Shown here: one piece after another, positions 33,895 through 42,216 of the stretch | Layout of the letters: every line of letters begins with the position of its first letter | Numbering within the stretch: position 1 is the first letter of the stretch | Assembly (NCBI GenBank): GCA_938041035.1 | Contig: CALHYX010000032.1 | Span: forward strand, 27,874 to 91,873 | Direction of reading: 5' to 3' | From: an uncultured Acidimicrobiales bacterium | GTDB taxonomy: Bacteria; Actinomycetota; Acidimicrobiia; Acidimicrobiales; SHLQ01 | DNA: 64,000 bases | Position numbers and translations under genes: made by a program | Notes under the pieces: model-generated | The model's input: the letters and a program-made list of their open reading frames with translations, nothing else | Databases searched by the model: none | What the model was told of the DNA's origin: nothing

Positions 33895-34380
33895 TTGTCC
33901 ACCCTCATCCTCGCCGCCCTGTGGGCGATCGTGTTGCTCCCGCCGTTGATTCGGCGGGTATTTGAGGGTTCCTCGCGCCCGGCCCGGTCGGTTACCAGCC
34001 CGCTGGCGAGGATCGGCCGCAGCAGCGAAGCCGGTTCCCCGGTCGGTCGGTCGACTTCGCCCGCACTTGCGGCGCCGGCGCCGCCCATCACCGCCGGTCT
34101 CGTCCCGCGCAACCGCACCGAAGCAGAGATGCGCCGACGGGCGATACTGGCCGGCCTGGTGGCCCTGGCGGTGCTCAGCCTCTTGCTGGTTCCGGCCATC
34201 GGCGACCCGGCGTTTTACCTCCACGCCGTGATCGACTCGGTGGCCGCCGCGTTCGGGTACCTGATGTGGCAGCGCAACCAGCGGGCCGATGAGCGTCGCA
34301 CCAAGGTGCGTCAGCTGCCGCTACACCCGCCGGTGGCCCGCTCGGCGAGTCTGGTTCCGGCCCAGCGTCGCGTGAGCTGA
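33895..34380 (+). CDS. Small membrane protein
   Basis: 161 residues with two membrane helices: STLILAALWAIVLLPPLI (2-19) and ILAGLVALAVLSLLLVPAIG (about 83-102), plus a third hydrophobic run near 105-125. The middle is a Ser/Pro/Ala linker, and the C-terminus is basic. This resembles a common uncharacterised actinobacterial envelope protein with an N-terminal helix ending PPLIRR. TTG at 33895 is chosen because CGGAGA lies 5-8 nt upstream and the helix then begins at once. Confidence 0.55.
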   Translation: MSTLILAALWAIVLLPPLIRRVFEGSSRPARSVTSPLARIGRSSEAGSPVGRSTSPALAAPAPPITAGLVPRNRTEAEMRRRAILAGLVALAVLSLLLVPAIGDPAFYLHAVIDSVAAAFGYLMWQRNQRADERRTKVRQLPLHPPVARSASLVPAQRRVS

Positions 34381-34422
34381 GCTTCCGCCGGGTGTCGAGC
34401 CCGCCGAGATGGGCGAGATGCG

Positions 34423-34495
34423 TGGAGGTGAGGGGAATTGAACCCCTGGCCTCTTCGATGCGACCGAAGCGCTCTACCAACTGAGCTACACCCCC
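34423..34495 (-). tRNA. tRNA-Ala (anticodon CGC)
   Basis: 73 nt fold as a full cloverleaf: acceptor GGGGGTG/CACCTCC, D-stem GCTC/GAGC, anticodon stem CTTCG/CGAAG with loop GTCGCAT (anticodon CGC), and T-arm AGGGG-TTCAATT-CCCCT. The third pair is G3:U70, the alanine identity element. The discriminator base is A and the 3' CCA is not encoded. Position 32 is G instead of the usual pyrimidine. Confidence 0.95.
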
Positions 34496-34611
34496 AAGGG
34501 AACGGCCAGCATAGCGGCTGGGCCTCGCACCGCCACGATGCGGCGCCGCCACCTGGAGCGAGCCACTTTTCTGGTCAGGTAGCCCGTTGAGGACGCCGAA
34601 AACAATCCGGT

Positions 34612-36258
34612 ATGGCAACCGGATCGCTCACCCGCACGCGCCTGTTGGTCGCACTCATCGTGTTTCAGGTCGTCGGCCTGGTCGTGTTCTTCACCCTCGC
34701 GGGTTCGGCGACCGACCGGGCACTGCCGGAGCACGCGGAGAACCTCATCGCCGACGCCGGGGAGCAGACGCGGGCGCGCACCAACGCCCATCTCGAGGCG
34801 GCGGCCAACTCCAGCAACCTCGTTGTGCGGTCGCTCGCCCGGGGCGACCTGTCGCTCGAGGCCCCCACCGAGCTGGAGAACCACCTCCTCGACACGTTGG
34901 AACTGAACCCGCAGATCGCCGGTCTCTTCGCGGCCGACCGGGCGGGCAACTTCGTCTACGTCAGTCGGTCCGAGGAAAGAGCCGGATCGACCTACCGAAC
35001 CAAGATCATTCACGCCCGGCCCGAGCGGTCGACCACGCTGCGTTTTCGCGCCGCCGACCGCACCCGGATCGGCGCCGACGAGGATGATCCGGCCGACACC
35101 TACGACCCGCGCGAGCGCCCCTGGTACGCAGGCGCCATGGCCGCCGGCGGAACCACGGCGTGGACCGAGCCGTACGTGTTCTTCTCCTCGGGCGAGCCGG
35201 GTATCACCGTGTCGACCGCCGTGCTTCCGGGCGCCGGAAACGATCCCAGCCCGGACTACGTCGTCGGTGTCGATATCGGGCTCTCGGCTCTTTCGGAGTT
35301 TCTGCGTGGACTCCAGCTTGGCGACGGGGGCAACGCCGCCATCCTGAGCGCCGAGGGGAACCTGATCGCGCTCGCGGACCCCTCGATGGGCGACGCGGCG
35401 GCGGGGGACACCCCGCCCAGCCTGGAAGCCCTGCCCGAGTCGCCGCTCACCGAAGTGGTTCGCGCGGGCCGCGTCGGCCAGTTCACCCTCGACGACGTCG
35501 GCTATCACAGCGCCGTCATCCCGTTGAACCAGCAGGGCGCCGACTGGGACCTCGTGGTCATCGCGGCCGACGATGCCAATCTGGGAGCGTTGCTCGACGC
35601 TCAGCGGCGGGACAACCGGTTCCTGGTCTTCTTCGGTCTGGCGTCGGCGCTGGCCATCCTGGGGGCGTTGCTCACCGCGAATCGGCGCCTGGCCTCGTCC
35701 GAGGACGAAGCCCGCACCGACCACCTGACCGGCGTGGTCAACCGGCGCGGGGTGATGGAGCATCTGAGTCGGCTCCTGAGCGAGGATCAACGCCGAGTCC
35801 CGACCGCGCTCGCCATCATCGACATCGATCGCTTCAAACGCATCAACGACAACCTGGGTCATCACGGGGGCGACGCCGTCATCACAACGGTCGCCCACCG
35901 CATCCAGGAGGTGGCGCGGGGCTACGGGCTCCTCGTGGGTCGACTCGGAGGCGATGAGTTCGTGGCCGTTGGCAACGGCTTGGAGGAAAGCGACGCGGTC
36001 GAAGCGGTCGAGGCCATGGTCGAGCGGGTGCAATCGGAGCCGATCGTGGCGACCGACAGCGCCACCGTGTCGGTGACGGTCACGTGCGGGTTGGCCTACG
36101 CCACCGAGACCCTCGAACGCGAAGACCTCCTGGGATACGCCGACGGGGCACTCTTCGACGCCAAGCGCGCCGGCCGCAACCGGGTCGCGACCGTTTCCTA
36201 CCCCGGGCTCACGATCACGGCGTTGAACGAAGTGCCGACAACGGCGGACCACGACTGA
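34612..36258 (+). CDS. Diguanylate cyclase with extracytoplasmic Cache-like sensor
   Basis: 548 residues. TM1 at about 9-30, a periplasmic-type Cache-like domain to about 335 (DPRERPWYAGAMAAGG and VFFSSGEPGITVSTA are typical dCache segments), TM2 at about 339-360, and a GGDEF domain with the intact motif LGGDEF at about 446. No RxxD inhibitory site is visible five residues before GGDEF, so product inhibition may be absent. It would make c-di-GMP in response to an external ligand. Confidence 0.9.
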   Translation: MATGSLTRTRLLVALIVFQVVGLVVFFTLAGSATDRALPEHAENLIADAGEQTRARTNAHLEAAANSSNLVVRSLARGDLSLEAPTELENHLLDTLELNPQIAGLFAADRAGNFVYVSRSEERAGSTYRTKIIHARPERSTTLRFRAADRTRIGADEDDPADTYDPRERPWYAGAMAAGGTTAWTEPYVFFSSGEPGITVSTAVLPGAGNDPSPDYVVGVDIGLSALSEFLRGLQLGDGGNAAILSAEGNLIALADPSMGDAAAGDTPPSLEALPESPLTEVVRAGRVGQFTLDDVGYHSAVIPLNQQGADWDLVVIAADDANLGALLDAQRRDNRFLVFFGLASALAILGALLTANRRLASSEDEARTDHLTGVVNRRGVMEHLSRLLSEDQRRVPTALAIIDIDRFKRINDNLGHHGGDAVITTVAHRIQEVARGYGLLVGRLGGDEFVAVGNGLEESDAVEAVEAMVERVQSEPIVATDSATVSVTVTCGLAYATETLEREDLLGYADGALFDAKRAGRNRVATVSYPGLTITALNEVPTTADHD

Positions 36259-36295
36259 ACCGGACCGCATCCAGCGGGGGCTCGCCGTCGCTCGG

Positions 36296-36308
36296 TACCC
36301 TGCCAGCT
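36296..36308 (+). promoter_or_regulatory. Candidate leaderless -10 box for the HAD gene
   Basis: TACCCT, then 7 nt, then ATG at 36309. Confidence 0.4.
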
Positions 36309-36920
36309 ATGGCAAAACCCGTCATGGTGTTCGACCTCGGCAACGTCTTGGTGACCTGGGATCGGCGTCTCCTCTACGAGCAGCTCATCGACGATCCCGC
36401 GGAGCTGGACCGGTTCCTCGACGAGGTGCTGACGCTCGAGGAAAACGCCGTGCTCGACCGGGGAACACCGCTACCCGAGATGACCGCCGCGCTCGCCGCT
36501 CGTCACCCCGAGCACGCCGAGCTGATCCGAGCGTTCGGCGAACGCTGGATCGAGACGATGGGCGATGTCCTCGAGGGGTCGGTGGCCATTCTCGAGGAGC
36601 TCCGGGCGAACGACTTCAGCCTCTATGCCCTGTCGAACTGGGGGGCTGACACCTTCACCCAGGTGCAGGAGCGCTACGACTGGCTGGGGTGGTTCGACGC
36701 GCTCGTGATTTCCGGGCGGGAGGGCGTCGTAAAGCCCGATCCCGAGATCTTTGCGCTGTTGTGCGATCGCCATTCACTGACCCCGGCGGACTGCGTCTTC
36801 ATCGACGACTCCGCCGCCAACATCGCCACGGCCGACCGGTTGGGGTTCGACGCCATCTTGTTCACGTCGAGCGATCAGCTACGGGCCGACCTCGTCACCC
36901 GTGGCATCCTGGCGGGCTAG
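36309..36920 (+). CDS. HAD-superfamily hydrolase (HAD-IA)
   Basis: 203 residues. HAD motif I is FDLGNVLVTW: nucleophile D9, with the second Asp position being Asn12. Motif II is the Ser/Thr in LSNWG, motif III is the Lys of GVVKPDPEI, and motif IV is FIDDSAAN. Motif I lacking the second Asp is usual for some YihX-type sugar phosphatases, which this resembles. Substrate not known. Stop overlaps the converging HIT-like gene by 4 bp. Confidence 0.85.
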   Translation: MAKPVMVFDLGNVLVTWDRRLLYEQLIDDPAELDRFLDEVLTLEENAVLDRGTPLPEMTAALAARHPEHAELIRAFGERWIETMGDVLEGSVAILEELRANDFSLYALSNWGADTFTQVQERYDWLGWFDALVISGREGVVKPDPEIFALLCDRHSLTPADCVFIDDSAANIATADRLGFDAILFTSSDQLRADLVTRGILAG

Positions 36921-37300
36921 CGCTCGACCCGCTCGGCACCGACGCCTTCGTATCGGCTCATCGGCCGGCTCATCCGCAGTTGGTGCCAGCGGGGGTCGCG
37001 GCAGTGGGCGTGGAAGTGATTCGGGATCTGGCGCATCACCCGGTCGATCGTCCAACCGCCTTCGCCGAACCGGGCGTCGCCGACCTCGCTCAGCCGTCGC
37101 ATCATGTGTTCGATGTCGGCTTCGGAGGGATCGGTGCCGTGGGGTTTCCAGACCACCATCGGAACCGAACAGACCTCGCAGTCCGCGATCCAGCACACAT
37201 CGTCCTCGACGTACCAGTGGGTGTAGCGAGCGGCTTCGCACAGCTCGCAATCGGGGTCGAAGGGCACCGTGTCGTCCCGGAGGGCGTCGGGATCGGTCAT
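36917..37300 (-). CDS. HIT-like histidine-triad protein (putative)
   Basis: 127 residues. CELC and CEVC form two CxxC pairs in the N-terminal half, and HFHAH at about residue 100 matches the HIT core His-x-His-x-His with IP before it. The rest is not typical, so the assignment is tentative. HIT proteins act on nucleotide conjugates. The upstream CapA-like gene ends inside its start (4-bp overlap), so the two are coupled. Confidence 0.5.
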   Translation of the reverse strand: MTDPDALRDDTVPFDPDCELCEAARYTHWYVEDDVCWIADCEVCSVPMVVWKPHGTDPSEADIEHMMRRLSEVGDARFGEGGWTIDRVMRQIPNHFHAHCRDPRWHQLRMSRPMSRYEGVGAERVER

Positions 37301-38301
37301 GCGTTCAGCTCACAGATGCGGTCGGGACGGTCGAGCGTCGGTTGGCCAGGCTCGTCGAGGGTCACCGGTAGGAGGCAGTAGGTGAGGTCGCCGGCATCGT
37401 CGATGGCGAGGTAACCCACCGCGGAGTCCCGGTCGACGGGGTCGTCGTCGACCGGCCAGATGAAGTGGCCCAGGTTGTGAAACACGGGGCGCTGGTCGCG
37501 AGCGATCAGCGACTGGACACGGTGTGCTCCGTGGCCGAACACCGCGGTCGCGCCCGCCTCGATCAGTTCGGCGCCGAGGCGTTCGTCGGTGGCGAGGGGG
37601 GATCGAACGTCCTCGGTGCCCCAGTGGATGGATACGACGACGTGGTCGGCCTGAGTGCTGGCGGCCTCGACTGCGGCGAACATCTCGGCGCGGGGAGTTG
37701 CGTCCTCGTTGGATCGGTTGAGCGCAACCAGAGCGATCGTGCCGCCCTCGGTGTCGACGACGACGGGTTCGGGGCCGGGACCGACCACGATCAGCCCGCG
37801 TTCGGTCGCTTCGGCGATGGTCTCGGCGAGCGCGTCCGGGCCGAAGTCATCGATGTGGTCGTTGGCGATGCTGATCGCATCCACCCCGGCGGCGATCAGG
37901 TCGTCGAGGCCCTGGGGTCGGCAGCGGATGGAGAAGACGTCCGGGTTGACAGGTTCCCCGGACTCGGCGGCCGCGCACTCCAGGTTGGCCAGGGTCAGAT
38001 CGTCGGCGCTGAACCGGCGGGTGAGCTCGTCCCCGACCGTGCCAAAGGCGTCGGGCACCTCGATGACTCCCGGTTGCGCCAGCGTGTCGCCGACCGCGTG
38101 GATGACGATGTTCACCCGTTTGTCGGGCAGGCCGCTCGGCTCCTCCGAGACCTTGTCGAACGATTCGGTGGGGCCGGCGGTGGGCGACGGCGTACCCGAC
38201 TCACCCCCCGAGGAACAGGCGGCGAACACGAGGCTCATCATCAGTGCCGGTATGGTCGCCGCCCAGTGGCGGGGGAGTGGGGCGAGTCTTGGCAGGGCCA
38301 T
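37297..38301 (-). CDS. CapA-like (PgsA-type) lipoprotein
   Basis: 334 residues. Lipoprotein signal peptide ends FAACSSGG at about residue 28. The mature part is a metallophosphatase-like CapA fold: IVIHAVGDTLA (metal Asp), LANLECA, SIANDHIDDFG, VSIHWGTED and FGHGAHRVQSL, with the conserved His and Asp positions. CapA proteins take part in capsule or poly-gamma-glutamate export, but a lone lipoprotein like this may be a phosphatase of unknown target. Start MALPRLAPL at 38301. Confidence 0.8.
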   Translation of the reverse strand: MALPRLAPLPRHWAATIPALMMSLVFAACSSGGESGTPSPTAGPTESFDKVSEEPSGLPDKRVNIVIHAVGDTLAQPGVIEVPDAFGTVGDELTRRFSADDLTLANLECAAAESGEPVNPDVFSIRCRPQGLDDLIAAGVDAISIANDHIDDFGPDALAETIAEATERGLIVVGPGPEPVVVDTEGGTIALVALNRSNEDATPRAEMFAAVEAASTQADHVVVSIHWGTEDVRSPLATDERLGAELIEAGATAVFGHGAHRVQSLIARDQRPVFHNLGHFIWPVDDDPVDRDSAVGYLAIDDAGDLTYCLLPVTLDEPGQPTLDRPDRICELNA

Positions 38302-38330
38302 ATCGCCCCCGAGGCTAGGAGATGGTGTGC

Positions 38331-39884
38331 TCAGCCCTGCGGCACCCCGACATACGTCGCCGTGTCCGCCCCCGTCGTATGCACGATGGCCACCACCCGG
38401 CCGCCGACGACCGCCATGGTGGAGGTTTCCTCGGGATCGAACGGGAGGGTCCCGGTCAACCGCCCGAAGGAAGCGCCGCGGTCGGCCGTCCACCACAGGT
38501 CGAGGTCGAAGTCCGACGTCGGCGCCATCACCAAATCGTCCACCGGGAATCTCGCGAGCTCCCGGCCGCCGACGGGGTCGACGACCACGAGATGTCCTCC
38601 GGGGGAAAAGAGGAACTGCTCGATCACGGTGTCGATGATCATCTCGTCTTCGCCGGTGGTTGCCACCACCCGCACGCCGGAGCGCTCGGCGAGCAGCAAC
38701 TCGACGGCGACTCCGGTCTCGTCATCCACCGCGGTGGCCACCGGAATCTCCCGGTCGACGGTGGCGAGCAGTGCCCCGGTGTCGGCGCCGAACGTCCCAA
38801 CGGCGTAGCCCGGAACCTCGCCTCGTTCCCGCCAGGTCGTCCCGTCGCTCGACGCCAGGACGAGGCCCTCACCCGGATCGATGACCACGAAGGTCCCGTG
38901 CGCCACCCAGGTCTGCGTCGCAAAGATCTCCGCGGCGACGCGACGCCAGCGCTCGCCATCGGTCGAATGCAGCAGCAGATCCTGGGACGTGAAGAGGAAG
39001 CCCTCGTCGTTGGCCAACAGCTGTGCTCCGAAGTCAACGGGATGGTCGATGGTCACGACCGGTCCGAACGTGCGCCCGCCATCGGCGGAGTGCACAACCC
39101 CGGCGCGCAGACCCGAATCCCGGGCCGGTGCAGGGAGATCGCCGGCCACCCCGTCGAAGACGACTGCGCCGTCGCGGTCTCGGCCGACATAGGTACCGTC
39201 GGTGCGCATCTCCCATTCCGCGACCTCGGCGGGCTCGTCGACGAAGTGCAGAAGCGAGACGGCGATCTCGTCGCCCCGGGTTGCGAGGCCGATGCTGCTG
39301 ACGCCCTGGGTGACGCTCCAGTTCAGCTCGGTCGACGACAGGTCGTCGAACTCGTAGGCAGGCGACCAGTCGACGCCGTCGTTCGAGCGCCACAGCGTCA
39401 CCTGGTTTCGCTTGCGCGCCACGGCGACGTAACCGGAGCCGAACCGCTCCATCCGCACCGTGGCCGAACCCCACTCCTCCGGTGCGGGACCGAGCTCCTC
39501 CCAGCGTTCTCCGTCGTTGGTGCGCCACATCGTCACCGCTCGACTCAGCCGGTCGCCGCCGGCGATGAGCATGCCCCCGTCGGGGGTTGCGGTCGTGGCA
39601 ACCGGCTCGCCGATCTCCGCGGTCACCTCGGTCCAGACAAAGGCGATCTCGGCCGGGGATGCCGTTTCGCCCGCAAACCGGTCGACACCGTCGGAACGGG
39701 CGAGTCCCGAGGCGGCTGCCCCCACCAACGCGAGTGCGGCCACGCAACCCAACGCGGCGCCGAGTCGACGCGTGCGCCGGCGCCGGCGGCCCCGCCGACG
39801 GATGTGGTCGAGGTCGCCGTCGGGCACCCGAAGCCGATCGGCTTGGTTGCTCAGCGTTTCGTGGAACTGCTCTTCGGTGATCAT
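38331..39884 (-). CDS. Membrane protein with extracytoplasmic beta-propeller, encoded after an ECF sigma factor (probable anti-sigma)
   Basis: 517 residues. The N-terminal 35 residues are cytoplasmic and acidic to basic (MITEEQFHETLSNQADRL), followed by an Arg-rich stretch and one membrane helix (about 42-62). The remaining 450 residues hold repeated BNR/Asp-box-like blocks (TNDGERWEELG, SNDGVDWSPAYE, STDGERWRRV, SSDGTTWRERG), consistent with a propeller. Its ATG overlaps the sigma stop (ATGA), the arrangement of a cognate regulator. No zinc-binding anti-sigma motif is visible in the short N-terminus, so anti-sigma function is inference. Confidence 0.65.
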   Translation of the reverse strand: MITEEQFHETLSNQADRLRVPDGDLDHIRRRGRRRRRTRRLGAALGCVAALALVGAAASGLARSDGVDRFAGETASPAEIAFVWTEVTAEIGEPVATTATPDGGMLIAGGDRLSRAVTMWRTNDGERWEELGPAPEEWGSATVRMERFGSGYVAVARKRNQVTLWRSNDGVDWSPAYEFDDLSSTELNWSVTQGVSSIGLATRGDEIAVSLLHFVDEPAEVAEWEMRTDGTYVGRDRDGAVVFDGVAGDLPAPARDSGLRAGVVHSADGGRTFGPVVTIDHPVDFGAQLLANDEGFLFTSQDLLLHSTDGERWRRVAAEIFATQTWVAHGTFVVIDPGEGLVLASSDGTTWRERGEVPGYAVGTFGADTGALLATVDREIPVATAVDDETGVAVELLLAERSGVRVVATTGEDEMIIDTVIEQFLFSPGGHLVVVDPVGGRELARFPVDDLVMAPTSDFDLDLWWTADRGASFGRLTGTLPFDPEETSTMAVVGGRVVAIVHTTGADTATYVGVPQG

Positions 39885-40357
39885 TCGACGTACTCCAGGA
39901 GGGGGGCGAGCGTGTTGTGGGCGCGATGGAGGCGGCTCTTCACGGTGCCGAGCGCGATGTCGAGGGTCTCGGCGATCTGTTGGAGCGGGTAGTCGAGGTA
40001 ATACCGCAGTACCACCACCGCCCGGTGGTCCTCCGACAGCTTTTGCAGCGCCTCGACAACTTCGGGGCTGCCGATCGGGTCGTCGAACACGGCGGCCGCG
40101 GTCACGACCACCTGGCGGCGGCGCAGACGGCTTCGGGCCCAGTTCAGCCCCACCCGGTACACCCAGCCTCCCGGGTTGGCGTAGCCGCTGATCTTCTTCC
40201 ACCGCTCGAACGCGCGCACCATCGCCTCGTCGGTCGCCTCCGCCGCGAGGTGGACATCGCCAACCGTCAGGGCCAGGGCGCGCACGATCCGGTCGCGATG
40301 AGAGGAGTAGAAGTCGTCGAACTCGGGTCTGGGGTCGTCGCGCCCGCGGTCATTCAT
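39881..40357 (-). CDS. ECF RNA polymerase sigma factor
   Basis: 158 residues with sigma region 2 (DRIVRALALTVGDVHLAAEATDEAMVRAFERW, then NPGGWVYRVGLN) and region 4 (LDYPLQQIAETLDIALGTVKSRLHRAHNTL) and no region 3, as in SigE/ECF sigmas. It heads a two-gene unit with a membrane propeller protein. A candidate promoter of ECF type (GGAACC-N16-CGTG) lies just upstream, suggesting autoregulation. Confidence 0.9.
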   Translation of the reverse strand: MNDRGRDDPRPEFDDFYSSHRDRIVRALALTVGDVHLAAEATDEAMVRAFERWKKISGYANPGGWVYRVGLNWARSRLRRRQVVVTAAAVFDDPIGSPEVVEALQKLSEDHRAVVVLRYYLDYPLQQIAETLDIALGTVKSRLHRAHNTLAPLLEYVE

Positions 40358-40365
40358 CGGTGGTG

Positions 40366-40391
40366 CACGAACGAGGACCCCGAAAGGTTCC
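40366..40391 (-). promoter_or_regulatory. Candidate ECF-type promoter of the sigma gene
   Basis: Minus strand GGAACC (40391-40386), 16-nt spacer, CGTG (40369-40366), 8 nt before the ATG at 40357. This fits the -35/-10 pattern typical of ECF sigma autoregulation. Confidence 0.45.
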
Positions 40392-40441
40392 GCGATCGGG
40401 GCAGATTTTTTCGCCCGGAGCGGGCTAGCGCGGGTTCGGGG

Positions 40442-42049
40442 TTACAACCCACACGCCGGTTCGCCGTCGAAGAATCCGTCGCCGAATCCGTCGGTGCGTT
40501 CGAACAGGGTGGCATCCTCACGCGGCGACCGGAAGCGCAGCATGACGGCCAGCGCTTCGTCGAGGTCGCCGGCCGACAGTTCGAGGAACAGCGGTTCGCC
40601 GTCGGCCGCGGTGTCGATCTGCAGGTTGCCGTCGTACACCGCCCGACTCCACACACCGGCGAGGCAGTGCCCGGAGATGTCGAGCTGGGCGCCGTCCCCG
40701 CGTGCGCCCTCGATATCGAGGATGGCGTTGCCGTATTCGCGGGCGAACAGCAGTGCGATGGCGAAGTCGCCGATATCGGCGTGCACCGCGGCGATCGTGT
40801 CGTAGTCGTACGAGATCGTGCCCGTCTCCGAGCAGTAGAAGATGGGTCCTCCCTCGTCCTGGCTCACCCCTGGGCACGACGGGATGCCCCGATCGGTCGA
40901 CCGGTATTCGTCGAGCCCGAGCTGGGCTTCGCCGAAGGCTTGTTCGAGCTCCGGACCCCAGAAGGCGTTCAGGCCGGCGACGACGACGTCGATCGAGTCG
41001 TCCAACGGCAGATTCCCACCGGTGTCAGAGTCGTCGGCGGTGAACTCCAGCGGCGTGATGCGGGGGCTATCGGTATTCAGTTCGTAGTTGGCGCAGACGG
41101 TGGGACCCTGTTGGATGCCGTCTTCGAACGCTCGGATGCGGTCGAAGCCGCTGCCGTGGGCGCCCTGGGCGAGGGGATCGGTTCCCGGCGGGTCTCGCAG
41201 GAGGAGGAAACCAGCTACGGATCCGTCGAGCTCGGCGTTGCTGAACGGACCGACCGTTTCGCTCTCGCCGTTCTGCACCGACTGTACCCACGCACCGGCG
41301 AGGCAGTCGGCCTGTAGTTCCTTCAAAATGGTCGGACCGCCAACGCCGGCTTTGGTCTGCACGGCGTGGCCCCACTCGTGGGCGAGGACGACCAACGGGG
41401 CCGCCCGACCGAAATTCACCGTGAGCTTCGGGATCAGGTAGCGGGCGTCCCAGGTGATGTAGTCCTCCGGCGGGCAGTAGATGGCGTTGTTGCGCAGGAT
41501 GTCGTTGGGTAGCGGTTGGCCACACGAGATGCGTTGATTTCCGTCGGGATCGAACGCAAAGGCGCTGCTGGGCGGGTCGTAGGGCCGGCCCCAGACGTCT
41601 TCGTACACCGCGGCCCAGTAGTCGTTGACGTCGGTGACGCCGGTGCTCATCGCATCGTCCATCGCCTGGCGTTCGGCGGCCGGCATCTCGTCGCGGTTGA
41701 TCGGCTGGGTCTGGACGAGGTCGGTGCGGGGGCCGACGCCACCGCCACCGCCGCCACCCGTTCCGCCGCCACCGCCGACGTCGAGACCGCCACCGCACTG
41801 GGCGAGCAGAAAGAACCCGATCACCACGACGACGAGGATGAGCATGCCGCGTGGCCCACAACCGCGGGCGAGCGCCGGAGCGGCGCCGGCAAGGCCGCCT
41901 CCGAGCCCTCCTCCGAGCCCTCCGCCCAGTCCACCACCGCCGCCGAATCCACCCCGGCCACCACCGCCGCCGAATCCACCCCGGCTGCCGCCGGACCTCG
42001 GGGCGCGTGAACCGCCACCGCTTCGACGGGAACCTCTACGTACTCTCAT
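40442..42049 (-). CDS. Neutral zinc metallopeptidase (YpfJ family), membrane-anchored
   Basis: 535 residues. The N-terminal 60 residues are basic and Gly-rich (many GGFGGGGG turns), then a membrane helix (about 70-88) and another Gly linker. The peptidase domain has VVLAHEWGHAVQTK (HExxH at about 220), a third ligand in LKELQADCLAGAWV and conserved Trp/Cys residues of the family. The C-terminal 170 residues are a separate extracellular domain. YpfJ-type proteins are of unknown substrate. Start is the MRVRRG ATG at 42049. Confidence 0.85.
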   Translation of the reverse strand: MRVRRGSRRSGGGSRAPRSGGSRGGFGGGGGRGGFGGGGGLGGGLGGGLGGGLAGAAPALARGCGPRGMLILVVVVIGFFLLAQCGGGLDVGGGGGTGGGGGGGVGPRTDLVQTQPINRDEMPAAERQAMDDAMSTGVTDVNDYWAAVYEDVWGRPYDPPSSAFAFDPDGNQRISCGQPLPNDILRNNAIYCPPEDYITWDARYLIPKLTVNFGRAAPLVVLAHEWGHAVQTKAGVGGPTILKELQADCLAGAWVQSVQNGESETVGPFSNAELDGSVAGFLLLRDPPGTDPLAQGAHGSGFDRIRAFEDGIQQGPTVCANYELNTDSPRITPLEFTADDSDTGGNLPLDDSIDVVVAGLNAFWGPELEQAFGEAQLGLDEYRSTDRGIPSCPGVSQDEGGPIFYCSETGTISYDYDTIAAVHADIGDFAIALLFAREYGNAILDIEGARGDGAQLDISGHCLAGVWSRAVYDGNLQIDTAADGEPLFLELSAGDLDEALAVMLRFRSPREDATLFERTDGFGDGFFDGEPACGL

Positions 42050-42216
42050 GGGGAAATTGCCTTTGGTTTTCTGTCGCGCCGCGTGCGCGTTGACGGGGGG
42101 AGCGGACTTTGCCGCGGCCAAAGGTTACTGGAATCCTGCGCCGGAGCCCCACGAGCGTTCATATGAGCGCTCGGGCCCGGTGGCTTGCGAGGCCCGGTCT
42201 TCCGCGGGACGTACCG

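Noticed and set aside
40376..40420. Rho-independent terminator from CCCCGA...TCGGGG with following T run
   Set aside because: The T run is on the plus strand, whereas both flanking genes run on the minus strand; the same stretch fits better as the sigma promoter.
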